Shown here: positions 8,160-15,500 of the stretch, piece after piece
Numbering within the stretch: the first letter of the stretch is position 1
How the letters are laid out: the number at the start of each line of letters is the position of its first letter
IMG/VR virus record: IMGVR_UViG_3300017671_000009
Location: 1 to 22,342 of that record
Origin: a virus
Strand: one strand, 5' to 3'
Length of the DNA stretch: 22,342 nucleotides
The notes under the pieces: model-generated
Told to the model about the DNA's origin: nothing
What the model saw: only the letters and a program-made list of their open reading frames with translations
Database searches by the model: none
Position numbers and translations under genes: made by a program

Positions 8160-8876
8160 TTAGAAGAGGAACCGGCCGTCGAGCCCAGGACGATCGAAGC
8201 CGTCATAGGGATCGATCCGACCCCCGCCGCCGCCGCCATTGCCGCCCGATCCGGGGTAGGTCGTGCGAGGCTGAGAACCCGGCTGAGGGGTCGGCGAGTT
8301 CATCCCCCAGGGCTGACTCATCGTCACCTGGGTATTCCATTTCAGGAAGTCGTCGCCGGGGTGAATCCCCTGATGCCAGACGTCATTCAGTCGCTCGCCT
8401 TCCTGGGCGGCGAAGAACCGTTCCCAAGCCGACATGACCGTGATCTCGATCACTCTCGCGTCGGGGGCCTCAGTGATGACGGCGCGGTCGTGATGACCGA
8501 TCCAGACAAGTTCGGGAGTGCCAAGCGGGAGGCCGGTGCTTTCGTTCAAAACGCCGAACCAAACCCTGATGAGCGAGCCCTGGGCTTCGATCTGACTGAG
8601 TTCGCCCAGGGCGCCTTCAGTCGGCGGCAAGATCGAGAGATCGAGAACCGGCGCCGACGTGGCGATGGCTTCGGTGATGCCGCCGATCGAGGCGATCGAC
8701 CCATAGACACCATCGGAGCCGGTGAAATCGACGGTCGATCCGTCAACGCTGAAGCGAACCGTTCCGTCACCATCGATCAGCCGCAGAGGGCCGCTGGGGA
8801 GGTCGATCTGAACGGCGAAAAAGACGCGAAGCGAGGGGGCCTGAAGCGCGGTGTGAAGCGTCGTATCGAGGGCCAT
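8160..8876 (-). CDS. Minor tail protein, distal tail/hub region
   Basis: 238 residues from the ATG at 8876, which overlaps the previous stop (TGATG) and has GGAGG 7 bases upstream; a GTG three bases earlier is less likely. The first ~170 residues are beta-rich (several strand-like runs with VFFAVQIDLPSGPLRLIDG and VIEITVMSAWERFF). The tail (~195-238) is Pro/Gly-rich with a run of glycines. Its place between the tape measure and tail-tip genes matches the hub-adjacent slot occupied in GTA-like phages by gp13-type (DUF2163-like) proteins. The sequence is not close enough for me to name that family. Probably a structural baseplate component. Confidence 0.75.
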   Translation of the reverse strand: MALDTTLHTALQAPSLRVFFAVQIDLPSGPLRLIDGDGTVRFSVDGSTVDFTGSDGVYGSIASIGGITEAIATSAPVLDLSILPPTEGALGELSQIEAQGSLIRVWFGVLNESTGLPLGTPELVWIGHHDRAVITEAPDARVIEITVMSAWERFFAAQEGERLNDVWHQGIHPGDDFLKWNTQVTMSQPWGMNSPTPQPGSQPRTTYPGSGGNGGGGGGRIDPYDGFDRPGLDGRFLF

Positions 8877-9472
8877 CACTGACCCTCCACAATCGACACG
8901 CTGAGCCCGACGCTAAGAGCGAGCGTGACGTTCCAAGCGATCCCCTGGGGGTTCTGAAGCCATCCCTGAATGACCGGCGTGGCGAAATCGAGTGTCGCGT
9001 TGTCGGCCGGTGAAGCCCGCAACATGGGAAAGATCGAGAGGGTGGCCTGACCGCTCCCGTTGGCGGTCACCGCCGTCGTCACCTGATGAAGATGGCGGGA
9101 GCCGTCGGCGTTCACGACGTTGAAAAACTGACCGGCCTGAACCGCGTAACCGGCCGTGAAGCCGTCGGCGATCAGCGACGTGCCGAGTTGCGATCCGCCA
9201 TTCACCTGGGGCGATCCCGGCGAGCCGATCGTGAGGCCGTCCTGGGGGAAGGGGTAGCTGACCCGCTGAGACGATGCCTGAACCAACTTGGCGACGATGC
9301 CGATCGCCTGGGCGTAGGTGAGCGGCCTGACCTTGCCTTCGAGGGTCCATTTGTCGCCCAGGCGAGAGGCGCGCTGAACCGGACCGCCAAAGCTGGGCGT
9401 GAGATCGAGGGCGTTGCTTTTGAGGCCGATCTGAAGAGAGGAATCGAAGGGAAGTCGGGGGAGTTCAATCAT
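8876..9472 (-). CDS. Minor tail protein following the tape measure
   Basis: 198 residues from the ATG at 9472, 5 bases after a TAAATA in a perfect inverted repeat. It is beta-rich throughout, with many Ser/Thr/Gly residues, no membrane segment and no cysteine. It occupies the distal-tail-protein slot (GTA gp12-like position) directly after the tape measure in gene order, apart from the plus-strand moron between them. The PVIQGWLQNP segment (about 165-175) is the sort of short motif seen in distal tail proteins. Family identity is not certain. Its stop overlaps the start of the next gene. Confidence 0.72.
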   Translation of the reverse strand: MIELPRLPFDSSLQIGLKSNALDLTPSFGGPVQRASRLGDKWTLEGKVRPLTYAQAIGIVAKLVQASSQRVSYPFPQDGLTIGSPGSPQVNGGSQLGTSLIADGFTAGYAVQAGQFFNVVNADGSRHLHQVTTAVTANGSGQATLSIFPMLRASPADNATLDFATPVIQGWLQNPQGIAWNVTLALSVGLSVSIVEGQ

Positions 9473-9477
9473 CCCGA

Positions 9478-9483
9478 TATTTA
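9478..9483 (-). promoter_or_regulatory. TAAATA element in an inverted repeat, minor tail gene
   Basis: Minus strand CCCGATAAATATCGGG then ATG at 9472: a 5-base-pair stem with TAAATA as the loop, 5 bases before the start. The plus-strand moron starts 58 bases away on the other side. Confidence 0.65.
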
Positions 9484-9541
9484 TCGGGGCGGCTTGTCAG
9501 CCATGGCGGCGTGAGGTCAGGTCAGCGCGGGAGGGCCGACC

Positions 9542-10057
9542 ATGCGGATCATCATCGGAGCGTTAGCGGCGTTGGCCGTGTCGGCTGGGGCCGCTCACGC
9601 GCAGTCAACCGGCTTCACGGCTGACATTGTTCCCGTTCAGGACAGTTGTCATCTTCAAGTAACGAGCCCTAGTCTCGACGGAAATGACGTTGAGATCGAT
9701 CTAATATATCGGCCCGGAAGCATAACCGTTATCCTCACGTCGTCAGAGTGGACTTCACTCAGCGATGAAGGCGAATATAAGCTCGATTTCAACTTTGAAC
9801 CGTCCGGAAGGAGTTTTTCTCTCGTCGGTGGCGCGTCAGGTCCGGACCAGAGGGGCCGCTATGGGTTCGCATTCATAAACGTCCCCGATGATTTCATGCG
9901 GCAATTCGCTTCGGCCAATCGTTTGCAGCCGACATGGCGCGGCCAAGTCGTCGCGGATTTCAGCTTGATCGGTTCCGCCCGTTCAGTGGCCGATCTGAGG
10001 ACTTGCGGCGACGAAGTGGCCCGTCAAATGAGAAGGCGCGACCCCTTCGCCGACTGA
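9542..10057 (+). CDS. Secreted hypothetical protein, plus-strand moron
   Basis: 171 residues, not recognised. ATG at 9542 with GGGAGGG about 8 bases upstream. Residues 1-20 form a clear signal peptide (Arg2, hydrophobic core, A-H-A before Q21), so the product is probably periplasmic or outer-membrane associated. The mature part is beta-rich and has two cysteines (36 and ~155) that could form a disulfide. It is somewhat more A/T-rich than its neighbours and runs against the late genes. The stop (10055-10057) directly abuts the TAA of the tape measure gene (10058-10060) with no gap and no terminator visible between them. A host-surface or exclusion role is possible; nothing proves it. Confidence 0.8.
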   Translation: MRIIIGALAALAVSAGAAHAQSTGFTADIVPVQDSCHLQVTSPSLDGNDVEIDLIYRPGSITVILTSSEWTSLSDEGEYKLDFNFEPSGRSFSLVGGASGPDQRGRYGFAFINVPDDFMRQFASANRLQPTWRGQVVADFSLIGSARSVADLRTCGDEVARQMRRRDPFAD

Positions 10058-13027
10058 TTATCGGAACCGCTGACGTGACCGCCGCATCTGATCCTTCGCC
10101 TGAATCTTCGCCGCCGCCTGTAGGGCATCCACGTTCGCGGCGGTGATCCAACTCTTCACGGTCGAAGTCAGGACGGCATCGTTCGCGTGAACGTGGGTCG
10201 TGATCTGAACGGCTCCTGATCCGGCTGAGGCCCCGTTGAGCGAAGGCGCCCGCATGGCGTTTCTGATCTCATGGGTCGGGATCACCCCGGCGCCCTTGGG
10301 CAGATTGACCAACTCAGGACCGCGCTCACCGACCCAGGAGAGACCGCCTCCCCAGGAGTCGGTTCCCATCGCATTCTTGCCCGGCGACGGCAGACCGATC
10401 GCCACGCGACCCAGGCCCGGCATCCCGAACATGCGGCCAAGCCCTTCGAAGAGAAGGAACTGAATCCCCATTCTGATGAGTTGGCTGATGACGCCCTTCG
10501 CCATGTCGGCGAACGCCTCGCCAAACGACTTCGCGCCCATGATGGCGTCGGTCAGGCCGTTCGTGATCGAGTCGAGTCCGCCCTGAGCGATGCTGTAGAG
10601 TTGCTGATTGAACGTATGACCTCCCGCCGTCGCGCGGGCGTATTCGTCGGCCCATTCCCGAATCGACGACGGTCCGCGTTCATTCCCCTGATCGACGTTG
10701 AGTTCGTTCGTCTGAGCGTCCTTCTGACGCTGGCGATTGAGGCGGCGAGCCGCGATCAGATCATCGATCTCCTGACGCTTCAGACCTTGCTTTTCGAGGT
10801 CCAGGGCAAGGTTCGCCATTTCGGCTTCGAAGACCCGGTCGTCGATCTCTTGCTCTTTCCTCAGAGCGTCGCGCTCATAGGCGTGGCGTTCGTCGAGCGT
10901 GTCGGCGTTGGCTGCCAGGAAGCGGAGCGCGTCGATCTCGATCTGAGCCGCGTCGTCTTCGGTGCGAAGTCTCTCTTCGCTGAGGACCGCCTGGGCGGCG
11001 GCGAGTTCGGCCTCATACCGACGGTTCTCAGCCGTGGTGAGGATCGCCCCTCGCGTGGATTCCATCAGGCGAAGTTGTTTCCCGGTTTCGGCGGTGATCT
11101 CACCTGAGGCGACGCGCTGATCGATGGCGGCAACGGCCGTGCGACGATCGTCGGCGAGGGCTTCGAGGTTCGCGGCGTGACGCTCTTCGACGGTCTCAGC
11201 CAAGCCCCTGACGGCATCGCGAAGCTGGCGAGCCGACTGATCGTAAGCCTGGGCTGAGTTGCGAGCGCGGTCTTCGGCAGAGATGCCGGTTCGCCCGCCC
11301 GCCGACGATCCGCCCGATCGTGATCCGGCGGTTTGCGGGACCGTCGGGGCGTAATCGGAGAGGTTCTGAGACGCGACCTTGTCGCGTTGGCTGTAAAGGT
11401 AAGTGCCGACGGCCTCGTTACTGTCGATCTCAGAATTGATGTTGCCAAGATTTTCGGCTTCGCGAACGTAGACGGGGGCCATCCCCGGAACCATCCGGTT
11501 TCTGAAGGCGAATTCAGTGTTGCGTTCAGCGGTGCGGCGGCGCGCTTCGAGGTTGGCGTTGTTCGCCTCATACTGAGCGATCTTCGAGTCGATCTGGGCG
11601 AGGGCGGCGGCCTTCGCGGCGGCGGCGACGCGCCAATAGGAGTCGGCGAGCAAATCTTGCTGACCCGTCAGAGCGGCGGCCATCTTCGCGGCTTCGAGTT
11701 CGGCGTCGGTGAGTTCACCGGTCGCCACGCGCGAGGCGTCAGCGGCTTTCTTCGCCGCCTCCATTTCTTCGACGCCAGCGCGGATCGACTCGCTCACCTT
11801 TCGGTTCGCTTCGTCGGCCTTCATGCTCTGAAGGGTGAAGGCGCCGATCGCGACGGTCAGGGCGGTGATCGCCAAGCCGACCCCGGTAGCCGAAGTGAGA
11901 AGGCGAAGACCCAGGGCCGCCGCCGCCGCGCCGCGCGACATGCCGGTGAGCCCAGCCGTCAGGCCGATCACCCCAGGGATCGAGGCGAGGGTCGCCGCCC
12001 GTGCCGCGACGGTCGAAGCGACGTAGGTTCCTAGGCCTAGAACGGCACGGCCGACCGCTGGGGCGAGCGTCATCGCCAAGGCGGCGGCGACGATCCCCAG
12101 GGCGTTCGCGACCGTGTCGAGATTCTGAGCAAGCCAATTCAGGGCTTCGGTCAGACGGCGAGTGAAGCCATACGCCTCATTCGTCGTGCCGATGGCCTTC
12201 ACCATCGAGGTCTTCAGGCTTTCCATGCTCTGAGCGACCGTCAGGGGAGCCTTCGCGGCCTTCTCCTGAAGTTCGCGCGACCCAGCCATGATGAGGTCGA
12301 AGAACTCTTTCGAGGTGACCTTCCCTTTGATGATGTCCTGACGAAGGGCGGCGACGTTGCCGCGATAGGTCTCAGAGGCGTTCGCCGCCGCGACGGCGAG
12401 CGCGGGGATGCCTTCGATGATCGAGTTGTATTCTTCGCCCCTGACGATTCCGCCACCCATGGCCTGACTGAGTTGGATGATCGCGCCACGGGCGGATTCA
12501 GTGGACGCGCCTGAGACGCGGACCGCCTGAGTGACCGCTTCGGTGAAGGCGAGGTTCTGAGCCTGGGTCGTGCCAAGCTGACGGCTCGATAGGGCGAGAC
12601 GGCTGTAGAGTTGCCCCAGCCCTTCGACGGCGACGCCGTTGCGGGTCGCGGAGGCGAAGAGGGCATCCTGAACCGTGGCGAGGTTCGCGCCTTCGAGCCC
12701 GGCCATGCGGAGGCCGTTCGTGAAGCGATTGTAGGTGTCGGCGATCGCGATGACCTGACCGACGCTGAAGGTCGCGGCGAGGCCAGCGGCGAGCCCGGCG
12801 AGGTCGGCCTTCAGACCGGCGAGACCGCCGCCCAGGCTTCGCCGAAGAGCCCCGCCCAGGTCGGCCTTACCGAAGGCGGCGTTCGCCCCTTGGGCGCCTC
12901 TCTTTGCGTCAGCGATGATCTTGTCGCTGGCGCGCTTATTGATTTGCTGAAGTCTTTTGACCTCGCGTTCGAAGTTGATGGTTTGAGCCGTAAAACGGGC
13001 CTCAAGATTGGCGATTACAGTGGACAC
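10058..13027 (-). CDS. Tail tape measure protein
   Basis: 989 residues from a GTG at 13027, 5 bases after a TAAATA. The region about 80-250 has the features of the tape-measure N-terminal domain (TIGR02675-like): FSVGQVIAIADTYNRF, AMGGGIVRGEEYNSIIEG and related blocks. Hydrophobic segments at about 300-400 are probably membrane-interacting. A long charged coiled coil spans roughly 420-790 and is interrupted by a Ser/Gly-rich linker near 560-580. The C-terminal ~200 residues contain a short amphipathic block and the GTDSWGGGLSWVGERGPELV signature common near the end of such proteins. At about 1.5 angstrom per residue, the known rule, a tail near 150 nm is implied. The stop abuts the plus-strand moron. 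Confidence 0.93.
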   Translation of the reverse strand: MSTVIANLEARFTAQTINFEREVKRLQQINKRASDKIIADAKRGAQGANAAFGKADLGGALRRSLGGGLAGLKADLAGLAAGLAATFSVGQVIAIADTYNRFTNGLRMAGLEGANLATVQDALFASATRNGVAVEGLGQLYSRLALSSRQLGTTQAQNLAFTEAVTQAVRVSGASTESARGAIIQLSQAMGGGIVRGEEYNSIIEGIPALAVAAANASETYRGNVAALRQDIIKGKVTSKEFFDLIMAGSRELQEKAAKAPLTVAQSMESLKTSMVKAIGTTNEAYGFTRRLTEALNWLAQNLDTVANALGIVAAALAMTLAPAVGRAVLGLGTYVASTVAARAATLASIPGVIGLTAGLTGMSRGAAAAALGLRLLTSATGVGLAITALTVAIGAFTLQSMKADEANRKVSESIRAGVEEMEAAKKAADASRVATGELTDAELEAAKMAAALTGQQDLLADSYWRVAAAAKAAALAQIDSKIAQYEANNANLEARRRTAERNTEFAFRNRMVPGMAPVYVREAENLGNINSEIDSNEAVGTYLYSQRDKVASQNLSDYAPTVPQTAGSRSGGSSAGGRTGISAEDRARNSAQAYDQSARQLRDAVRGLAETVEERHAANLEALADDRRTAVAAIDQRVASGEITAETGKQLRLMESTRGAILTTAENRRYEAELAAAQAVLSEERLRTEDDAAQIEIDALRFLAANADTLDERHAYERDALRKEQEIDDRVFEAEMANLALDLEKQGLKRQEIDDLIAARRLNRQRQKDAQTNELNVDQGNERGPSSIREWADEYARATAGGHTFNQQLYSIAQGGLDSITNGLTDAIMGAKSFGEAFADMAKGVISQLIRMGIQFLLFEGLGRMFGMPGLGRVAIGLPSPGKNAMGTDSWGGGLSWVGERGPELVNLPKGAGVIPTHEIRNAMRAPSLNGASAGSGAVQITTHVHANDAVLTSTVKSWITAANVDALQAAAKIQAKDQMRRSRQRFR

Positions 13028-13032
13028 GCCGA

Positions 13033-13038
13033 TATTTA
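13033..13038 (-). promoter_or_regulatory. TAAATA element in an inverted repeat, tape measure
   Basis: Minus strand GCCGATAAATATCGGC then GTG at 13027: a 5-base-pair stem (GCCGA/TCGGC) with a TAAATA loop. It lies in the 28-base gap after the second tail-chaperone frame (stop 13058-13056). Confidence 0.65.
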
Positions 13039-13055
13039 TCGGCGCGGCCTAATCG

Positions 13056-13217
13056 TCAGATCAGATCGCCCATCGTCTGCATCGCTTCGGCGAAGTCTTC
13101 GCTCGAAGGCGGCTTCGCCTTGCTGGATTCACCGCCATTGAACTTGCGGAATCCTGAGGCCATGCAACGGAATTCCCAGATCGTCAGGTCGTCGATATGG
13201 CGAGCGGTGAGGCCCAT
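13056..13217 (-). CDS. Tail assembly chaperone, second (small) frame
   Basis: 53 residues if started at the ATG at 13217; ends TGA at 13058-13056. The TARHIDDLTIWEFRCMASGF segment resembles the 'lTp.EFw/WEF' core of small tail assembly chaperones that follow GTA gp10-like genes (PF09550-type). The C-terminus ends near the tape measure gene, as expected. The ATG has only a weak, distant GAGG. The frame is open 26 codons further upstream, to just after a TGA at 13298-13296, and the residues just before the ATG (YFEVGGA) look like the missing start of the domain. A -1 frameshift from the preceding gene is therefore the likelier expression route (see the slippery site). Confidence 0.7.
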   Translation of the reverse strand: MGLTARHIDDLTIWEFRCMASGFRKFNGGESSKAKPPSSEDFAEAMQTMGDLI

Positions 13218-13252
13218 GGCCCCGCCGACCTCAAAGTAGCTTGACCAACGGA

Positions 13253-13621
13253 TCAGGCCCCTGGGGTCGTCGGGGCCTTCGGCTCCCCCAAGTCGTCATC
13301 ATCCTCTTCAGGCTGATCTTCGACGTCGCCGATCAGGGCCGCGATCAGGACGTGCATCGCCGGAACGCTGTAGGTCAGGAGGTGACCTTCGCAGACATAG
13401 GATCGGACAAGCTGAGCCGCGTCCTGATGACCCATACCGCCGCCGATGAGGGCCAACCGGATCGTTTCGATCACGTCGTCGACAAGCCAATCGCCGGACT
13501 GAAGACGGGTCAGAATGCGAGACGGCCCTGAATCCAGAGCCGTCTGCAATATGCGGAGTTCGGCGATGCGGAGCCGAAGAGGGTATTCCGCATCACCGAT
13601 GAACGCTTGAATGGTCGCCAC
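13253..13621 (-). CDS. GTA gp10-like tail assembly chaperone, first frame
   Basis: 122 residues from a GTG at 13621, two bases after the tail-tube stop. A TTG at 13645 would lengthen it by 8 residues, but the GTG gives the natural beginning (VATIQAFIGDAEYPLRLR). Residues ~5-95 match the layout of GTA-gp10 (PF11836-like) proteins: short beta start, PLRLRIAEL and then mainly helices. The end is strongly acidic (a run of Glu/Asp around 103-109) and disordered. Position between the tube and tape measure is that of lambda gpG, whose role is to coat the tape measure during tail assembly. Near its 3' end it carries the candidate slippery site leading into the next frame. Confidence 0.78.
   Translation of the reverse strand: MATIQAFIGDAEYPLRLRIAELRILQTALDSGPSRILTRLQSGDWLVDDVIETIRLALIGGGMGHQDAAQLVRSYVCEGHLLTYSVPAMHVLIAALIGDVEDQPEEDDDDLGEPKAPTTPGA
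13283..13291 (-). other. Candidate -1 ribosomal frameshift site
   Basis: Minus-strand TTG GGG GAG in the gp10-like frame includes a run of five G. The -1 frame is closed by TGA at 13298-13296, a few bases before the G run, then stays open through the second chaperone domain to 13056. A slip on GGG keeps glycine pairing in the P site. This would give a long chaperone form like lambda gpGT. Confidence 0.45.
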
Positions 13622-13623
13622 GG

Positions 13624-14052
13624 TTAGACGCTCTCGATCGACCAATCGCCATGGCTGACAAGCGTGAGTTCATTCGTCGCCTCAGCCGAGCGGTCGGCCG
13701 AAACTTTGAAAGAGGTCAGCTTAACGGCGGCGGGGATGATCCATTCGCCATCAGTCAGACGGACGTTCTTAGCTTCGCCGCTCTTCAGCCACTCGATCCA
13801 TGCCTGAGTGTCGGCGGCGGACATGCGGCCATCGCCAGAGACCGTGAACGAGGTCGATTTGACGTAAGCCGTGGTCGCGGCGGGCGCCGACTGATCGGCC
13901 AGATCGACCAACTCACCGGCTTCGGTGTCGGCCGAAAACTCGATACCGCGCGAAGCATTGATGAGGTTCGGATGGGCGAAAACTTCCGGGTCGGCGCCAT
14001 CGCCGATCTTGATGAGAAGTTGGTGGCCCAGAACGGGCGTAATTCTTGCCAT
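13624..14052 (-). CDS. Major tail tube protein
   Basis: 142 residues from the ATG at 14052, with AAGGAG 8 bases upstream, one of the best Shine-Dalgarno sequences in the window. Beta-rich; blocks such as SRGIEFSADTEAGELVDLAD and VSGDGRMSAADTQAWIEWLK match the TP901-1/GTA major tail protein pattern (PF06199-like). The protein polymerises to form the tail tube. The transcription signal lies 39 bases upstream instead of touching the start, as for the capsid gene, which suits high expression. It heads a unit with the two chaperone frames. Confidence 0.88.
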   Translation of the reverse strand: MARITPVLGHQLLIKIGDGADPEVFAHPNLINASRGIEFSADTEAGELVDLADQSAPAATTAYVKSTSFTVSGDGRMSAADTQAWIEWLKSGEAKNVRLTDGEWIIPAAVKLTSFKVSADRSAEATNELTLVSHGDWSIESV

Positions 14053-14060
14053 AGTAATAG

Positions 14061-14066
14061 CTCCTT
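14061..14066 (-). promoter_or_regulatory. Strong Shine-Dalgarno of the tail tube gene
   Basis: Minus-strand AAGGAG, 8 bases before the ATG at 14052, within a ~30-base putative leader downstream of the TAAATA at 14097-14092. Confidence 0.8.
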
Positions 14067-14091
14067 CAGCCCAGGAATTCGGGCGTCAGGC

Positions 14092-14097
14092 TATTTA
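14092..14097 (-). promoter_or_regulatory. TAAATA element, leadered version, tail tube gene
   Basis: Minus-strand AGATAAATA, 39 bases before the ATG at 14052. It lies in the 55-base gap between the tail terminator and tail tube genes. Separation from the start codon favours a role in transcription over translation. Confidence 0.6.
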
Positions 14098-14107
14098 TCT
14101 GGCTGCA

Positions 14108-14518
14108 CTATTCAGGACGCTGGATCGTGTATTCAAACTGCACTATGGCGCGCTCGACTTGTTGGCCGTCGTGATCTTCATTCGTGAATAGTGTTCTTTC
14201 ATGGCGATGTGACGTCACTCGCCAGCCGTCCGTCATCGTCAGAGCGACGTTGAGGGCGGTGTGAACGCGGCCGGTGATGGCCTTCAGATCGGAGAGAGAC
14301 CCGGCGAAGATTTGGACCTCTGCCGTCGCGTCGAAGAACTCAGCGGCGTCGCCCAGGCCGAACTCATCGTCGCCCATGACGACGTCATAGCCGATCAGGG
14401 CGTAGGGAAGCTGGGCGTCGCGGGGAATGCGGGCATAGACCTTCGATCCCAGGTTCGGGATCGCGGCGCCGGTCAACGTCGTGAAGATCGCTTTCTGAAG
14501 CTGAAACTCAGGGCTCAT
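14108..14518 (-). CDS. Tail terminator / completion protein (DUF3168-like)
   Basis: 136 residues from the ATG at 14518, which overlaps the previous stop (ATGA). An in-frame extension to 14557 lies inside the previous gene and is unlikely. The start SPEFQLQKAIFTTLTGAAI followed by VYARIPRDAQLPYALIG is characteristic of DUF3168-type proteins (gp17/GTA gp8 type), which close the head-proximal end of the tail. The rest alternates strands and helices as expected. It is the last gene of a four-gene overlapping run (15477-14108). Ends TAG. Confidence 0.85.
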   Translation of the reverse strand: MSPEFQLQKAIFTTLTGAAIPNLGSKVYARIPRDAQLPYALIGYDVVMGDDEFGLGDAAEFFDATAEVQIFAGSLSDLKAITGRVHTALNVALTMTDGWRVTSHRHERTLFTNEDHDGQQVERAIVQFEYTIQRPE

Positions 14519-14898
14519 CGGGCGACCCCCGACTCTCTGAGAACGTTCCTGACCCAACGCCTGATCTTGCGACCATGCTTGCGGTTCATGACCTTCACGC
14601 TGGGGAAAAAGAACTTCTTCGGAGCCGCCCGGCCGGAACCGGTTTTGTGGCCGAATTCGAGGGGCGCGGCGTATTCGGAATCGACCTTCACCGCCCAGGT
14701 CGAGTCGTCTTTCTGATAGGCGATCACCTTGTCGGCGATATGCCCGTTGCGGGCGTCACCACGGCCGACGGCGGCTTTGACGCGTTCGGCGAGTTCGACC
14801 GCCGACGTCTGACAAGCCCGCATGGCTTCGCGCCTCACGTCGGCTTTCGCCTGGGCGAGCGCGCGTTCGAACTCTCTGACTCCCTTCATCTCAGCCAT
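14515..14898 (-). CDS. HK97 gp10-like neck / head-tail protein
   Basis: 127 residues from the ATG at 14898, overlapping the previous gene by 8 bases; an ATG at 14889 is possible. The pattern is that of the HK97 gp10 family: charged N-terminal helix (FERALAQAKADVRREAM), then a strand region with EYAAPLEFGHKTGSGRAAPK and FFFPSVKVM. It joins or stabilises the neck between connector and tail. The following DUF3168-like gene overlaps its end by 4 bases. Translation is probably coupled across the whole run. Confidence 0.85.
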   Translation of the reverse strand: MAEMKGVREFERALAQAKADVRREAMRACQTSAVELAERVKAAVGRGDARNGHIADKVIAYQKDDSTWAVKVDSEYAAPLEFGHKTGSGRAAPKKFFFPSVKVMNRKHGRKIRRWVRNVLRESGVAR

Positions 14899-15235
14899 CG
14901 ATCAGACCCCCCGCCTGGGCGATGACGTCGATCCAGCGTCCGCGACCTTCGAGGTCGCCGACCCATTTGACGTTCAGGGTTCGATTGCCGTCGCTGAGGC
15001 GATCCTTCGCCGTCAGGGTCCGCGTCAGGGCGTCGGCCCTCATCTTGATCTGAAGGTTCTCGATCGCGTTCAGGCGAGCCGATTGGACCTCTTCACCGCC
15101 CCTTAGACTTTGGACGGATGCCATGCGGTCGCCGACGTCCGCCCAGGTCGTGACGAAGTCGCCCATGCCGTCGCTCGCTTGCGAGGCGCGGGAGATCGTC
15201 AGACGGGTCTTCAGCGAGCCGACGCGGGTCGTCAT
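14891..15235 (-). CDS. Head-tail joining protein (head closure, SPP1 gp16-like)
   Basis: 114 residues from the ATG at 15235, overlapping the previous stop (ATGA), with GGAGG 4 bases upstream. The protein is a small beta-barrel type: LKTRLTISRASQASDGMG, then TWADVGDRMASVQSLRGGEE and a closing RWIDVIAQ strand. These features match the Phage_H_T_join family (PF05521), which plugs the connector after packaging. Length is normal for the family. Confidence 0.87.
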   Translation of the reverse strand: MTTRVGSLKTRLTISRASQASDGMGDFVTTWADVGDRMASVQSLRGGEEVQSARLNAIENLQIKMRADALTRTLTAKDRLSDGNRTLNVKWVGDLEGRGRWIDVIAQAGGLIDG

Positions 15236-15477
15236 TCGACCTCCCCGTCAGCCTCTTCGATCTCATCAAGCCATGCGAAAATGTCCTTCGGCGTGATGGG
15301 ATCAGGCGTCGGATCGAAGGCGTCGTCATCATCGTCCTGAACGGCCTTTCCGGCGTCCATTGCGAGAACGGCGCAACGCTCTTCGACATAGAGCGTCATC
15401 CCGGCCTTGTAAGCGATCGTCAGTGGACCGTCGTGAAAGTCGAAGTCGTCAGTGAAAGTGATGAGAACCTTTTCCAT
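15232..15477 (-). CDS. Small acidic hypothetical protein in the neck cluster
   Basis: 81 residues, not recognised. The ATG at 15477 is 5 bases after a TAAATA inside a perfect inverted repeat. The first ~40 residues look like a small beta fold (EKVLITFTDDFDF, GPLTIAYKAGMTLYVEE). The second half is very acidic with a run of five aspartates (48-52), a Pro-rich linker, and a helix at the end (DIFAWLDEIEEA). It heads the overlapping run of neck genes. The N-terminal half recalls short proteins of head-tail regions that begin with a beta pair ending in a 'VPEERA'-like turn. Its acidity could mean a chaperone or a DNA-mimic role, which is only a guess. Confidence 0.75.
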   Translation of the reverse strand: MEKVLITFTDDFDFHDGPLTIAYKAGMTLYVEERCAVLAMDAGKAVQDDDDDAFDPTPDPITPKDIFAWLDEIEEADGEVE

Positions 15478-15482
15478 GCCGA

Positions 15483-15488
15483 TATTTA
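15483..15488 (-). promoter_or_regulatory. TAAATA element in an inverted repeat, neck unit
   Basis: Minus strand GCCGATAAATATCGGC then ATG at 15477, identical in its 16-base core to the copy before the tape measure gene. It fills most of the 23-base gap after the connector gene stop. Confidence 0.65.
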
Positions 15489-15500
15489 TCGGCGCGGGGT

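Noticed and set aside
8112-8882. 256-residue plus-strand open frame opposite a minor tail gene
   Set aside because: Exact mirror of the minus-strand gene, Arg/Asp-rich, no start signal. The minus-strand gene has overlap and Shine-Dalgarno support.
10271-11107. 278-residue plus-strand open frame opposite the tape measure
   Set aside because: Antisense shadow of coiled-coil coding sequence without start signals.
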